Positions 1-9,774 of a stretch of 53,233 bases of DNA are shown in pieces (position 1 is the first letter of the stretch; each line of letters begins with the position of its first letter). The DNA comes from a virus. A program made the translations under genes and the position numbers. The stretch is taken from IMG/VR virus record IMGVR_UViG_3300030060_002588, positions 1 to 53,233 of that record; one strand, 5' to 3'. The notes under the pieces are model-generated. The model saw only the letters and a program-made list of their open reading frames with translations. It ran no database searches and was not told the origin of the DNA.

Positions 1-717
1 CAATCCTAAATCTTTAGAAACTTTAGAAAATTTATCATTAACAATATTATCAAATACTTTTTGTTCTCCACTTACACCATATTTCTTTTCAAATATTCTT
101 TTGCCTTTTTCAAAATCACCAGCACCTAATGTAAGTATTTCTTTTTCTTGTAAAATTCTATATTGGTCTGCACTAGTAGTTAAATTTCCTGGACTTTGAC
201 TTTCTAATTTTTCTATTAATGGTTTATTTAATCCGTCTACTGCTTCAGGACTTGTTTTAGATTCTAAGCTAAAATCACCTGTTCTAAAAACATCTTTATC
301 ACCTAATATATTTGCTATATCTTTATCTTTAATTCCATTATCTTTTAAATCTTTAGCAATACCTTTATAAAAATCTATAGGACTTTCTTGTTTCATATGT
401 GCAACATAGTCAGGATTTAGTTCAACTCCCTTAGACCATCTGCCTAAATTTAATCCAGACTTTGGTTTAAAATATTGTAAAACTTTAGAAGTTCCTTCTT
501 GTTCTCCTGGAATTATTGTAGCAAATTTTTGATTATTAAAAACTTGAGAATTTTTAAGCAATCTATTTTGAACTTTTGCATACCAAGGATAAGCTTTAGT
601 GCCAAGAGATAATGCTGCTGCAGCTACACTTCCGTCATCGCTATAAGCTTCTTTTTGTTTTCTTAATCTTTCTTCGTCTGATTTAGTAACATATTCGCTT
701 CTTATCATTCTTGCCAT
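1..717 (-). CDS. S74-type tail protein, N-terminal part (gene wraps the window ends)
   Basis: This is the first 239 codons of a 620-aa protein that continues at the right end of the window (51989-53233). The reading frame is open from the ATG at 717 to base 1 and continues in frame at 53135, which is good evidence for a circular genome. The start follows an AAGGATAAGGA-type ribosome site and comes just after a 41-aa gene. This N-terminal half is mostly polar and charged, with no catalytic motif I can name. Its position between the tail fibre genes and the large internal-protein genes, and the S74-like self-cleavage domain at its far C-terminus, suggest a fibre or minor virion protein. Base 1 (C) differs from the equivalent base 53135 (T); both give Leu. 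Confidence 0.85.
   Translation of the reverse strand, partial: MARMIRSEYVTKSDEERLRKQKEAYSDDGSVAAAALSLGTKAYPWYAKVQNRLLKNSQVFNNQKFATIIPGEQEGTSKVLQYFKPKSGLNLGRWSKGVELNPDYVAHMKQESPIDFYKGIAKDLKDNGIKDKDIANILGDKDVFRTGDFSLESKTSPEAVDGLNKPLIEKLESQSPGNLTTSADQYRILQEKEILTLGAGDFEKGKRIFEKKYGVSGEQKVFDNIVNDKFSKVSKDLGL
2..99. repeat. Terminal direct repeat (left copy), circular overlap
   Basis: These 98 bases are identical to 53136-53233. The repeat lies inside one open reading frame that runs on across the joint. The simplest reading is an assembly overlap of a circular or circularly permuted genome rather than a biological terminal repeat. Unit genome length is then about 53,134 bp. Confidence 0.9.
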
Positions 718-756
718 AATAAATAAATCCTTATCCTTTTTATCTCTTAAATATAA

Positions 757-882
757 TTACGACTGGTTATTTATCCAATCAATAATTTCATTAATCTTAG
801 TTATTAAATCCTTTATAACAACTCCATTTACCGTTGACTCTAAATCTTTATTTGTATCTTCTGTTATTTCTATATTATCCAT
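757..882 (-). CDS. Small acidic protein (41 aa) between tail fibre genes
   Basis: This short ORF begins MDNIEITEDTNKDLES and ends in a helical stretch DLITKINEIIDWINNQS. It starts 2 bases after the stop of the 759-aa fibre gene. Its GGAG ribosome site is formed by the last codons of that gene, so the two are probably translationally coupled. I do not recognise a family. Small proteins in this position are often fibre chaperones or attachment subunits, but nothing in the sequence proves that here. Confidence 0.6.
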   Translation of the reverse strand: MDNIEITEDTNKDLESTVNGVVIKDLITKINEIIDWINNQS

Positions 883-884
883 TA

Positions 885-3164
885 TTACTCCATTGTTATA
901 TATGCACTAAATTCACAATAAGCATAACTTGAATCATTGTCAGTTGTTCTTCGTGTAAAAAAAGCAAGCATATCATTTTTAGTTACAGATACACTTAAAC
1001 CTGTTTGCTCCCATTTATATAAAATGTTTGCTGTTCCTCCTGCTGACTGGGTAGCTCCTATTTGCGACAATGTCCAGTTTCCAGCACTTCCAAATGTTGG
1101 TTGAGCTCCTTTCATGCATATCCATTCAAATGTGTCTGTTGTATTAATATTACCTATAATTGTATATCCTGTTATTGTACCATCTCTAGGAACTAAAAAA
1201 GATGGAGCTAATGAATCAACCCAAGAACCTGGAATAGAGCTACTACCAGTAGTGTTAAAAAAATAAAAATAATTATGACCATAAGTTGTGCTAGCACCAT
1301 AATACCAATTATTATATTGAACTCTTGCTCTACCACCGTATTCAAAAACATGAGGATTTTGAGCTGTTGCAATTTTACCATTATTAGTTATAGGTATATC
1401 AGTTCCTGCATCATCTGTAAAATATAAATTATTAGGTGTATCGTTTTTAACCCAAATTTGCCCATACGCTGCTGAATCAGAATGTGCAGATGATTGCTCT
1501 TTTACGTTAAATGAACCTCCTCTAACAAAAGCATTTGATGTAATGCCTGTATTAAAAAAGAATCTACCTGAACCTGCATCAAGCACTATATCACTTCCTG
1601 CTCCTGATGCTTCTATTTCTAAATCAGTACTTGCAACTATTTTGTCTAAATTTGTTATAGTTAAATCACCACTTGAATATGTTACGTCTGATAAATCATT
1701 TAATGCTGAAGCACCTCCTGAAGCTGCTAAACTTCCATCATTAGTTATTTGAACGTCTTGCCCTGTGTCATCTGTAAAGTATAAATTGTTAGGGCTATCA
1801 TTTTTAATCCAAATTTGTCCATATCCTGCCGCATCACTACCTGCTGAACTTCTTTCTTTTATTAAAAATTTATTTTGCCCAAATTCTATTTTATCATCTG
1901 TAATTGCTATCTTGTCTTCCCCATCTACTCCTATACCTAAATTTGAACCACTTGATGCATAAATATAAGCACTTTCTCCAGCACCATCTAAATATAAAAA
2001 TCTTGAATTGTTACCATCTATATGAACATTTGCATTAAATGTTTTTACACCTGTAATTGTTTGAGTACCTGCTAAAGTTACATCGCCTGCATTTGCAGTA
2101 GCTCCATCTGCTACGTTTAAAAAAGTTAATACGTTTGCTTTTGTCATTTCAGTTACAACACCATCTGAACCTGCATTATTACCAAGCATTCTTGCATTAG
2201 TAACATTTTGCAATTTAGCATATGTAACACCATCATCTTTTATTCTTAATGCATCGCTATTAGTTTCTATTGTAGAATCATCTACATTTACATTTAAAGT
2301 TGCATCTCCTGACGTAGCACCACCTGTTAAACCATCACCAGCTACTACAGATGTAATATCACCATCACCTGTACCTGCACCAATATATGAACGTAAATTA
2401 GCACCTGTAACTCGTTTAACTGTAGTACCATCTAGCATTAAAAACTTATCAGTATCTGAGCCAATTGTTGCAACATCACCAATATCTAATGTACCTAATA
2501 TTTCTAAATTACCAGCAGTATCTAGTATCATTTTTCTGTGATTTGCATCTGTAGTTGATGGCGTTAATGGTGATGCTGAAACAGCTCTGCAAAATTTTAA
2601 TTTATCAGAATCACTATTATCTATACCAACAACCCATTGATTTAAATCAGGCGTTTCTCCACCTCCTCTATATGATAATAATAAATAAGGGTCTGCACTA
2701 GCATTAGTAGTTTGAACGTGTATAAGAGCTCTTCCTGAGCCTGAATTGCGAATTAATAAATCTTCAGTAGATGCACTTCCACTATCTTTACTTCTAGTTA
2801 AAATAATTTCTTCTGTATCTAAAGTTCTATTAGAGTCTATTCCTACTACTTGTTTATTAGAAGTATTTCCAGTACCAACTCTTAATTTTGTAGAAGGGTC
2901 TAATGTTAATTCTCCTGTTCTTTTAGGGCTTCTGCTTATAGGTAAAACTACTGGTTCATTATTTTCAGAACCTTTAGGTCTAAACAAAGATAATCTTGTT
3001 TGATACCATTTTGTATTAATTTTTACAAAAAGAAATAAGCCTTGACCTGAAACAATTCTAATAGTAATATCACCATCTTCTCCTTCTCTGTTTCCAGGAA
3101 AACCCTTACCATATGATATTTTTTTTTGTTTATTTAATATTTGAGATTTTTTAATCATCGTCAT
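885..3164 (-). CDS. Tail fibre protein (759 aa)
   Basis: A long Gly/Ser/Thr/Asn/Asp-rich protein with the look of a trimeric beta-structured fibre: many short repeats such as VVAGDGLTGGATSGDATLNV and long stretches with little predicted helix. The basic N-terminus (about residues 1-65) is probably the particle-attachment end. Residues about 430-475 and 551-595 are two copies of one module (YGQIW-KND-PNNLYFTDD). The C-terminal 150 residues are rich in Trp, Tyr and Phe, as in receptor-binding tips. The start overlaps the end of the 148-aa gene by 14 bases and has no clear ribosome site, which suggests coupling. It probably binds the host surface. The fibre call is from composition and context, not from a named domain. 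Confidence 0.75.
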   Translation of the reverse strand: MTMIKKSQILNKQKKISYGKGFPGNREGEDGDITIRIVSGQGLFLFVKINTKWYQTRLSLFRPKGSENNEPVVLPISRSPKRTGELTLDPSTKLRVGTGNTSNKQVVGIDSNRTLDTEEIILTRSKDSGSASTEDLLIRNSGSGRALIHVQTTNASADPYLLLSYRGGGETPDLNQWVVGIDNSDSDKLKFCRAVSASPLTPSTTDANHRKMILDTAGNLEILGTLDIGDVATIGSDTDKFLMLDGTTVKRVTGANLRSYIGAGTGDGDITSVVAGDGLTGGATSGDATLNVNVDDSTIETNSDALRIKDDGVTYAKLQNVTNARMLGNNAGSDGVVTEMTKANVLTFLNVADGATANAGDVTLAGTQTITGVKTFNANVHIDGNNSRFLYLDGAGESAYIYASSGSNLGIGVDGEDKIAITDDKIEFGQNKFLIKERSSAGSDAAGYGQIWIKNDSPNNLYFTDDTGQDVQITNDGSLAASGGASALNDLSDVTYSSGDLTITNLDKIVASTDLEIEASGAGSDIVLDAGSGRFFFNTGITSNAFVRGGSFNVKEQSSAHSDSAAYGQIWVKNDTPNNLYFTDDAGTDIPITNNGKIATAQNPHVFEYGGRARVQYNNWYYGASTTYGHNYFYFFNTTGSSSIPGSWVDSLAPSFLVPRDGTITGYTIIGNINTTDTFEWICMKGAQPTFGSAGNWTLSQIGATQSAGGTANILYKWEQTGLSVSVTKNDMLAFFTRRTTDNDSSYAYCEFSAYITME
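1378..1512 (-). repeat. Fibre module repeat, copy 2
   Basis: This stretch encodes about 45 residues (AAYGQIWVKNDTPNNLYFTD at its core) that closely match the copy at 1738-1875. It is an internal duplication within the fibre gene. Confidence 0.8.
1738..1875 (-). repeat. Fibre module repeat, copy 1
   Basis: Encodes AGYGQIWIKNDSPNNLYFTD and flanking residues, matching the copy at 1378-1512 at most positions. The protein copies are more alike than the DNA, which suggests an old duplication kept for structure. Confidence 0.8.
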
Positions 3165-3597
3165 GTGTAGATGTAGAAGTGTCTCTTACAACTCTATATA
3201 GTAAACCAAAGTCATTAACATTAAAATCACCTTGTATAAATGGAGACTTTAATCTTAGTTGTATTTGCAATATATTTTTAATAGGCTCACTAAATAAAAC
3301 AATTTTATTAATACTTTTTTTTGTTTCTAATGTTTCATTAGGATTAGTATTACTTATATTATTAAAGCCATGCAATTCTTTAAACTGTTCAGTTAAGTTA
3401 GTTCTATAATCAAAACTTAAAATAAAACTAGAAGGAGTAGAAACACTATAGCTAGTATTTTGCCTTATATTAACAAAATAACCTAATATAGTTTTCATTG
3501 TATCAGGAGTGCCTAAAGTTGTTAATTTAGTTTGTAATAAAAAATTTTCAGTTAAAGAAGATTCATAGTCCCATTGTCTTAAAGATACTGTTGCCAT
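3151..3597 (-). CDS. Hypothetical tail-associated protein (148 aa)
   Basis: The ATG at 3597 shares its A with the TAA of the 1517-aa gene (TAATG junction), and the gene runs 14 bases into the fibre gene. The protein is beta-rich with a polar, Asp-rich tail (THDDD). I see no known motif. It lies between a nozzle-like protein and a fibre protein, so an adaptor between tail and fibre is plausible by position only. Confidence 0.7.
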   Translation of the reverse strand: MATVSLRQWDYESSLTENFLLQTKLTTLGTPDTMKTILGYFVNIRQNTSYSVSTPSSFILSFDYRTNLTEQFKELHGFNNISNTNPNETLETKKSINKIVLFSEPIKNILQIQLRLKSPFIQGDFNVNDFGLLYRVVRDTSTSTHDDD

Positions 3598-6500
3598 TAA
3601 TTAGTACTCCCATATGGTTTTATATCAGGTTTAAGATGAGGTTTTTTAGGCCTTGTTTCGTTAATATCTCCTTCATTTATATATGACATAATTCCATTAT
3701 TACCCATATTAATTATATTAGTTATAGAATTATTTGCACCTGCAAAAAACTTTTCTTTAGATAAAACCCAAGAGTCAGATATAACATTAAATACATATGC
3801 ATCTCCATCAGAAGGAATAACATGGTGTGTTTTTTTAATAACAAATATTTCTTTTGATTTAGGATTATAACCACATATAGAATCTTCAGATATAAAATTA
3901 TTCCATATAGATAAATCTATTCTTTCTCTATTATCTTCATTTAACTCACCACCTTTTATAAACAAATTAAAAACAGATTCACCTGTATATAAAAATGCTC
4001 CATTTTCATTAAACCAAAAAATAGAATCACCTATATCACAAGCATGATTTTTATTTAATATGCCTTTATATTGATGTTTAGCTTCTACAAAAAAATCTTT
4101 TGCTATACCTGTAGATATATCAATTATATAACATACTTTTTCTTTAAATTGCAATACTTTGTCACCAAGATTATGCAATGAAACTATTCTATCTCCATCA
4201 TCTATATCCAAGTCTAAGACATTATCTGGATAAGGGAATGTATCTAATTGATTAATATTACTTATAACCATTCGGTCGTTATGCAATTCTGTTGCACCTC
4301 CTGGTAACGTAGCCTGTATATTTCCTATAAATGCTCTTCTTCCTGCTACAGTTACTGCTTTATATCTAAGATTTGTAGATGTAGAGCGAGGCGATGTACC
4401 TGTAATAGTTTCATACATTTCACCACCTTTTTGCATTGTATTAACTTGGAATGTATTTATTTTTAAAGAAAGAGGGTTAGCAGTATTATTTACAACCCAA
4501 GGATAGCTTCCTTCATTACCAGTTGTATCACTAAATGTAGTTACGTCTCCTGTTTTTACAAAGCCTTGTTTAAAATCTACTCGGCCTAAAGACCATAAAC
4601 TTTCATAGCTTTCTTCTGCACTTGAAAAATATATGTGTATACCTATAATTCTAGGGTCATCAAAAGCCATATCTCCTGATGCATTTGCAGGCTGTATATA
4701 GGTATTTACTTCTAATCTTTTTGTTCCTACAGAGTCTTCTCCTCCAAAAGAAAAAATAGTGTTATCTGCACCACTTTGAAAAACATGACCTGGTAATGAT
4801 TGACTTTCATCATCATATACAGCTGCAGCATAAAATTTAACATCTCCTGCCCAATTAGAATTAATATTTGCATCTGCATTTACTACCTTAAGTTCCATTC
4901 TCATTCTTGCAAATTCTGAAGTAGTTTGGTCTGTTGTACTTATATTATCTGCACGTACATGTAATCCTTTTATATTTGCATCTGTTTTATTGTCTTCAGT
5001 AACACTATAGCTCCAAATTTTATCGTTGTTTCCAATCATTATACCTGCAGTTTCAGTACCTTCTGGCCATTTAAAATTAGTAGGCTCATCTAATGTTCCA
5101 TAAAACCAATCATTAATAAATCTAAATCCTATAAATTTAGTTGGATTAGGTAAATTAAAATTACCTTCTGAAAGTCTAAGTCTATTGCCTTCATTCCACA
5201 TAACAATATCATTATCTTCATTTCTTTCAACATTAATACTAGCTACTGTTACTGTTACCGTAGCAGAGCCACTAGCTCCTTCAGTAAATACTATTATATC
5301 TCCTACATTATAACCTGTACCGCCATTTACAATTTGTACATTTACTGTATCATTTCCTGAAATAGTTGTGCTAGGAGTTATATTAACTGCTATTCCAGCA
5401 CCACTTGATGCTCCACCACTTGCAGAAGTAACTGAAGTTTGAGTCACATTGTAATCAGGATTAGCATCTCCCCAATCTGCACTTAGCAAAGATTCTGTTA
5501 CACTACTTGGGTCATTAAGTATATCGTGGTAAACAAAGGATGTTACAGATTGATTACCTTTACTATATGACCAATTTAATTTTTCTAAATATTGATTTTG
5601 CCAAGAGTTTAAAATTTTAGAATGAAAATATAAATAATTTTTATAAAGAGAAATACTATTTTCTGTATTAGGAATACTATATATACCATTAGACTCATCA
5701 GTTTTAGTGATTAAAGCCATATGCTCATCTTCTTGTCTAAACCTATTTTCAGCTATAACACTAGTATTTAGCACATTAACAAAAAAAGCACCTCCAGTAC
5801 TAAATGCGTCTAATTCAACAACTCTAGCTCCAGAAAGATGAGGCACACGTGCATATGTATCACTAATTCTACTTTCAATTGTTAAATCAGTACCAGCAAT
5901 AGCACTAATTCTAAGCACTTCTAAATCTATTAAAATATAACTTCCTACTGAAAAATTACTTGCTGAAGTTACAGGTATTGTTGTAGTTGTACTATTTATA
6001 TTAGCACTTAATGTTGTGTCTCCTACTCCTGAAGAAGGAATTCTAAATGCAGATAAAAAAACTGTAGAATTACCTGAATAATATTTGTGCATTCTGCTTT
6101 GACCACTATTAAAAGTAGCAACAATAGAATCAGCTAATGCGTCTACGTCTCCATTAGAATAAAATGTATTAGTTATTGCTCCCCAGTTAATTGTAATTTT
6201 ATCTCCAGGGCCAGTTCCTTCTAATTTTAATTTTTTTAAAAATACATTTGAACCACCTAATCCTCTTGTAAATCCATCACCTTTAACAACTAATGGTCTT
6301 AATGGTACTTGTCTTTCTGAAGTAGGAGAAACAGATTCTCCACTAAATGTAGAAGTTTCTTCTGATAAAGTAGAATGTTTTCCTATATATATACTAGCAT
6401 CATCTGAATGAGATGCTGTAGTACCTGTGCATCTATTACCCCAAGTTTTTCCTCTTTCTACTAATATTTTTTGTACACCACTAGCACCTATTTTAGTACT

Positions 6501-8150
6501 TTTAACTCTCATTATTTCACTATTAATTTTTATAAACAAACCAGGTATAAATATTGCTCTTTTAGCTGAATTTCCATAAGGATTAGCGTCAGTTCCATTA
6601 ACTCCATATTCAGTCCATGCTTCTAATGCAATCCATGTATCAGCAGAAGTATTAGCTACACTCCCTTCTATATCCACAAAAGAATCAATCCAACTACCTG
6701 CATCATTACCATGCTCAGTAGATATAAAACTTGGAGCAGGACTATCAGGTTTTAAACTAGAAGCTGTTAAAATAGCACTAATCTCTCTATTTTCTAATTG
6801 GCTATCATTACCATTAGCGTCACTAAAAACTGTTATAAAAGGCTGTTCAAAGGGCAAAAACCCAATGTCTAAGCTTTGGCCACTAGTTATTTGTGCACTC
6901 CATTGATTATATTTATCACTACCTGAAAAAGTATTAACAGCTTTTGCTAACTCTAACATTAAACAAGCGGCCATATGTCTATGCATATTTTTAGCAGAAG
7001 TTACTATTGAACCTGGCATATAAAAATTTTCAACAGAAACACTTGGCTCTGGATAATAATCTTCGCCACCAGCATCTATCCATTCTACTTTTATTGGAGT
7101 TAAATTTTCCCATTGAGTAGCAAAAGCTTCGCCTCCCCAAATACCCATAGCCCATCTAGCATTTAATGCACCTGCACTACCTCCATTTGCTATTAAATCT
7201 TCTTCAAAATCATGTCTGCCCATTTTTGGTATTTCTAAATTAGAAGTTGCACCTGCAACGCCACCCATAACAAATTTAGCTTCATTAAATATTGCAGGCC
7301 ATTCTTCATTTTCTTCTTGTAATGTTTTATTATACTGCTCAACCATAAATGGATTAAATGGTGCACTATCTTGACTAATTGTTTCTTCAAATCCTACAGG
7401 AGAATTATCATCTAATTTCCATGGCAATAAAAATGATTGCGAAACACTAGCATCATACGTATTAAAATCAGTATCATCTTCTTCCCATATATAATTTGGA
7501 GTTTCATCTACAATTTCTTCTCCATTTGGAAGAAGAGTTGATGTTCCATATGGATTTTGATTATAAATATTAACACTAGTGCTATCTTCACCAAAAATAC
7601 CTTCATCTTGAGTATCAGGTAATATTTGATTAGTTATATCTCCTCCATCATTTGTAAACCAATTAGTACCAGACAAAACAGTTACCTCATCAGATATAGG
7701 CACAACATCATCACTAGGTGAGCTAATACATAACTGTATTTTTAAAGTTCCGCCTGTAGGAAATTGGTTTTCAAAAATCCACATTACTGTAGAAAAATAA
7801 AATATAGCATAAGCACTTGGAAAATTAGCAGCACTTCCTGCTTCCCAACCTGAATTAGGCTGAGATATACTTTGTAAAATAGCAGATAAGTTTCCACTAC
7901 TAAGACTTTGGCTAAAAGTATAGTTACTATTGTAGTTATATAATCCCATACCTGGAATTAAATCACCTTCAATTTCTGTAGGGGGTACTTCTAAACTAGA
8001 TTTAGAACTTCCTATTGGTTTTATGATTCCAGACTTTCCAACATAAATATCTTGAAATTCTGCAAATTCATCGACTTGTAAGTCTTTAGGGTCTGTATAG
8101 TTATTAAGACCCCCCTCAAATTTTCCTAGCTTCCATGCTTTTCTAGCCAT
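3597..8150 (-). CDS. Large tail protein, nozzle/stabilisation-like (1517 aa)
   Basis: The N-terminus, GKFEGGLNNYTDPKDLQVDE followed by a GIIKPIG segment, resembles the start of podoviral tail-hub proteins (T7 gp12 and P22 gp10 types), where a Gly-rich opening is followed by a segment ending in a G-x-x-x-P motif. The rest is long, Ser/Thr/Asn-rich and beta-like. The C-terminal third (about residues 1290-1490) looks like propeller strands, for example CYIIDISTGIAKDFFV and SIFWFNENGAFLYTG. It is longer than T7 gp12 (about 800 aa), so extra domains are inserted in the middle. It probably forms part of the short tail through which DNA leaves. The family match is from memory of the N-terminal pattern. 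Confidence 0.65.
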   Translation of the reverse strand: MARKAWKLGKFEGGLNNYTDPKDLQVDEFAEFQDIYVGKSGIIKPIGSSKSSLEVPPTEIEGDLIPGMGLYNYNSNYTFSQSLSSGNLSAILQSISQPNSGWEAGSAANFPSAYAIFYFSTVMWIFENQFPTGGTLKIQLCISSPSDDVVPISDEVTVLSGTNWFTNDGGDITNQILPDTQDEGIFGEDSTSVNIYNQNPYGTSTLLPNGEEIVDETPNYIWEEDDTDFNTYDASVSQSFLLPWKLDDNSPVGFEETISQDSAPFNPFMVEQYNKTLQEENEEWPAIFNEAKFVMGGVAGATSNLEIPKMGRHDFEEDLIANGGSAGALNARWAMGIWGGEAFATQWENLTPIKVEWIDAGGEDYYPEPSVSVENFYMPGSIVTSAKNMHRHMAACLMLELAKAVNTFSGSDKYNQWSAQITSGQSLDIGFLPFEQPFITVFSDANGNDSQLENREISAILTASSLKPDSPAPSFISTEHGNDAGSWIDSFVDIEGSVANTSADTWIALEAWTEYGVNGTDANPYGNSAKRAIFIPGLFIKINSEIMRVKSTKIGASGVQKILVERGKTWGNRCTGTTASHSDDASIYIGKHSTLSEETSTFSGESVSPTSERQVPLRPLVVKGDGFTRGLGGSNVFLKKLKLEGTGPGDKITINWGAITNTFYSNGDVDALADSIVATFNSGQSRMHKYYSGNSTVFLSAFRIPSSGVGDTTLSANINSTTTTIPVTSASNFSVGSYILIDLEVLRISAIAGTDLTIESRISDTYARVPHLSGARVVELDAFSTGGAFFVNVLNTSVIAENRFRQEDEHMALITKTDESNGIYSIPNTENSISLYKNYLYFHSKILNSWQNQYLEKLNWSYSKGNQSVTSFVYHDILNDPSSVTESLLSADWGDANPDYNVTQTSVTSASGGASSGAGIAVNITPSTTISGNDTVNVQIVNGGTGYNVGDIIVFTEGASGSATVTVTVASINVERNEDNDIVMWNEGNRLRLSEGNFNLPNPTKFIGFRFINDWFYGTLDEPTNFKWPEGTETAGIMIGNNDKIWSYSVTEDNKTDANIKGLHVRADNISTTDQTTSEFARMRMELKVVNADANINSNWAGDVKFYAAAVYDDESQSLPGHVFQSGADNTIFSFGGEDSVGTKRLEVNTYIQPANASGDMAFDDPRIIGIHIYFSSAEESYESLWSLGRVDFKQGFVKTGDVTTFSDTTGNEGSYPWVVNNTANPLSLKINTFQVNTMQKGGEMYETITGTSPRSTSTNLRYKAVTVAGRRAFIGNIQATLPGGATELHNDRMVISNINQLDTFPYPDNVLDLDIDDGDRIVSLHNLGDKVLQFKEKVCYIIDISTGIAKDFFVEAKHQYKGILNKNHACDIGDSIFWFNENGAFLYTGESVFNLFIKGGELNEDNRERIDLSIWNNFISEDSICGYNPKSKEIFVIKKTHHVIPSDGDAYVFNVISDSWVLSKEKFFAGANNSITNIINMGNNGIMSYINEGDINETRPKKPHLKPDIKPYGSTN

Positions 8151-8159
8151 TATACTTTC

Positions 8160-8306
8160 CTATTTTTTAAATTTATCAAATATAGGTTTAAGTATCATAT
8201 CAAAAACTACATCATCTTTTTTAGATGGACTTAGCTTTACTACTTTTTCTACTATATACATTGCTAGTAAAATCCATTCCCAATTACTTGTTATTAATGA
8301 CATCAT
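8160..8306 (-). CDS. Small single-pass membrane protein (48 aa)
   Basis: The frame starts with two ATGs at 8306 and 8303 that overlap the TGA of the 94-aa gene, behind a GGAGATAAA ribosome site. The protein has one hydrophobic stretch (WEWILLAMYIVEKVV) and then a Lys/Asp-rich tail. Size and shape fit a holin or spanin-like accessory. It sits close to the endolysin gene at 9374-9766, which makes a lysis role possible. No family is recognised. Confidence 0.6.
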   Translation of the reverse strand: MMSLITSNWEWILLAMYIVEKVVKLSPSKKDDVVFDMILKPIFDKFKK

Positions 8307-8587
8307 TTTTTATCTCCTTTTTTTTTAACTCTTTTTGCTTTACATCCACAATCTGTACAAATCCAATCAGCTTTAGGATGAGAATCTTTTCTTAATATTG
8401 CAACATCTTTTTCAAGTTCTTCTATATACTTTCCTTGTTTTGATATACTTTTTTGCATTTGCTTAACTTGTATATCAAGTTCGTTTTCTTCTTCTACATA
8501 CTTTTTAAGTTTATTTAACTTGTGCTTAGTTTCTATTTTTTTAAAAACTACTTTAAGTACTTGTTTAATTATTATTGCTTGTAACAT
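8303..8587 (-). CDS. Coiled-coil protein with Cys cluster (94 aa)
   Basis: A hydrophobic/basic N-terminus (MLQAIIIKQVLKVVFKK) is followed by a coiled coil at about residues 20-68 and a short Cys-rich segment, WICTDCGCKAKR, then a Lys-rich tail. The cluster could bind a metal but has only three cysteines. It is coupled to the small membrane protein downstream by a 4-base overlap. It may belong to the lysis group with the M15 peptidase. I do not recognise a family. Confidence 0.65.
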   Translation of the reverse strand: MLQAIIIKQVLKVVFKKIETKHKLNKLKKYVEEENELDIQVKQMQKSISKQGKYIEELEKDVAILRKDSHPKADWICTDCGCKAKRVKKKGDKK

Positions 8588-8588
8588 A

Positions 8589-9356
8589 TTATTTATTTCC
8601 GTCTATTAGTTGACCCCATACTCTAGCTTTACCATCTATAATTTGCACTACATCAACAGTAAATTTTCCATCATCATAATAATCTACTATAGCAAATGCA
8701 TGTGCCCAGTTAATTTTTCTATGACCTAACCAAGAATTAGCTTCATCAGACATATCTTTTAAACATCCAATACTCCAAGCTCCTATTGGTCCATCTTTAT
8801 GAGTTGCAGACATATGCTGTAAATCATGCCAATGTCCATACATTACATTACATCCTAACTTTCTAAGATGATTAGCAGTATGATATTGACCTCCATAATG
8901 GTTACCATGATAAAAACTAAGTTTTCCAATATCTAAATATTTTCCATTAGGATAATACTTGTAACCTCTTTCTTCTAATTTTAATGCATTAGGTACTAAA
9001 TATTGAGGCAGGTATGGATGTTCTTGTACTGTAAAATTAAGCCATAATTCATGGTTACCTTCTACAAAATGTTTTTCTTTACAATTAACTTTATCTAATG
9101 CTTCATCTATTATGTCCATTCCAGAATTAACATTTGTAACATCTCTATCAAAATCATCAACAAGATATTCTAATGGTGGTTTTTGTTTGCCTTTCCACTT
9201 ATGTTTAGAAAAAGCTTCCCATTCTCCAGTATCACCTAAGTCTACATATATATTAGGTTTTACTAATTCTATTGCTTTGCAAACTGCTTTTATAGCAGGT
9301 ATATCTGCACATGGAAAATGTTTGTCAGGCGTAACTATAGCTCGTTTTTTTAACAT
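8589..9356 (-). CDS. Calcineurin-like metallophosphoesterase (255 aa)
   Basis: The five metal-binding blocks of this superfamily are visible in order: D11-x-H13 (TPDKH), D42 (YVDLGDTGEWE), N101-H102 (VEGNHE), H150 (SFYHGNH) and H175-x-H177 (YGHWHD). The enzyme should hydrolyse phosphomono- or diesters with two metal ions. The substrate cannot be read from sequence and could be a nucleotide, nucleic acid end or phosphoprotein. It lies 17 bases downstream of the endolysin gene in the late operon, an unexpected place for a DNA-metabolism enzyme. The start at 9356 has an AGGA site. Confidence 0.85.
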   Translation of the reverse strand: MLKKRAIVTPDKHFPCADIPAIKAVCKAIELVKPNIYVDLGDTGEWEAFSKHKWKGKQKPPLEYLVDDFDRDVTNVNSGMDIIDEALDKVNCKEKHFVEGNHELWLNFTVQEHPYLPQYLVPNALKLEERGYKYYPNGKYLDIGKLSFYHGNHYGGQYHTANHLRKLGCNVMYGHWHDLQHMSATHKDGPIGAWSIGCLKDMSDEANSWLGHRKINWAHAFAIVDYYDDGKFTVDVVQIIDGKARVWGQLIDGNK

Positions 9357-9373
9357 ATATTGTCCTGTATTAT

Positions 9374-9766
9374 TTAGTTAGTTAATTCAAAATGTGGAAA
9401 GTCATCAAACTTATTATCATCTACTTCAAAATTCATATTCCAGTCTCCACCCCATCTTAATGATATATCCATGCTATATGCTATTCCTAAAACAAATCCT
9501 GCAAATAAATGGAAACGTTCTCTGTCATTCCAATCAACAGGATAAGGAACCACATCAACAGCCCTAGATGGATTACTGTTATGACGGCCTTTTGGGTACT
9601 TAAGTTTAGTTTTTCCTTCGTCAAACAATTTATTCTGTCTTTCCTCACTTCTATGTCCTTCCAATACAGAGCAATCAACATAATTGATTACTTCATTAAA
9701 TACTTTTTGCAATCTTTCATCACAAGTTGCAAGTCTTTCTCTTGATTTTTTTCCAAATCTTGGCAT
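9374..9766 (-). CDS. M15-family endolysin (L-Ala-D-Glu or D-Ala-D-Ala peptidase)
   Basis: A 130-aa protein with the zinc triad of M15 peptidoglycan peptidases: H62 in GRHNSNPSRAVD, D71 nine residues later, and H125 near the C-terminus in DDFPHFEL. An EGHRS motif with R39 precedes the triad, as in T5-type endolysins. It should cut peptide stems of host peptidoglycan at lysis. Length is normal for this compact single-domain family and there is no signal peptide, so a holin would be needed. Clear GGAG ribosome site before 9766. Confidence 0.88.
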   Translation of the reverse strand: MPRFGKKSRERLATCDERLQKVFNEVINYVDCSVLEGHRSEERQNKLFDEGKTKLKYPKGRHNSNPSRAVDVVPYPVDWNDRERFHLFAGFVLGIAYSMDISLRWGGDWNMNFEVDDNKFDDFPHFELTN

Positions 9767-9774
9767 AATTTCTC

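Noticed and set aside
2-99. A true short terminal direct repeat of the packaged genome
   Set aside because: The repeat lies within an uninterrupted gene crossing the joint and is of a length expected from assembler overlap. It cannot be excluded from sequence alone, but circular overlap is simpler.
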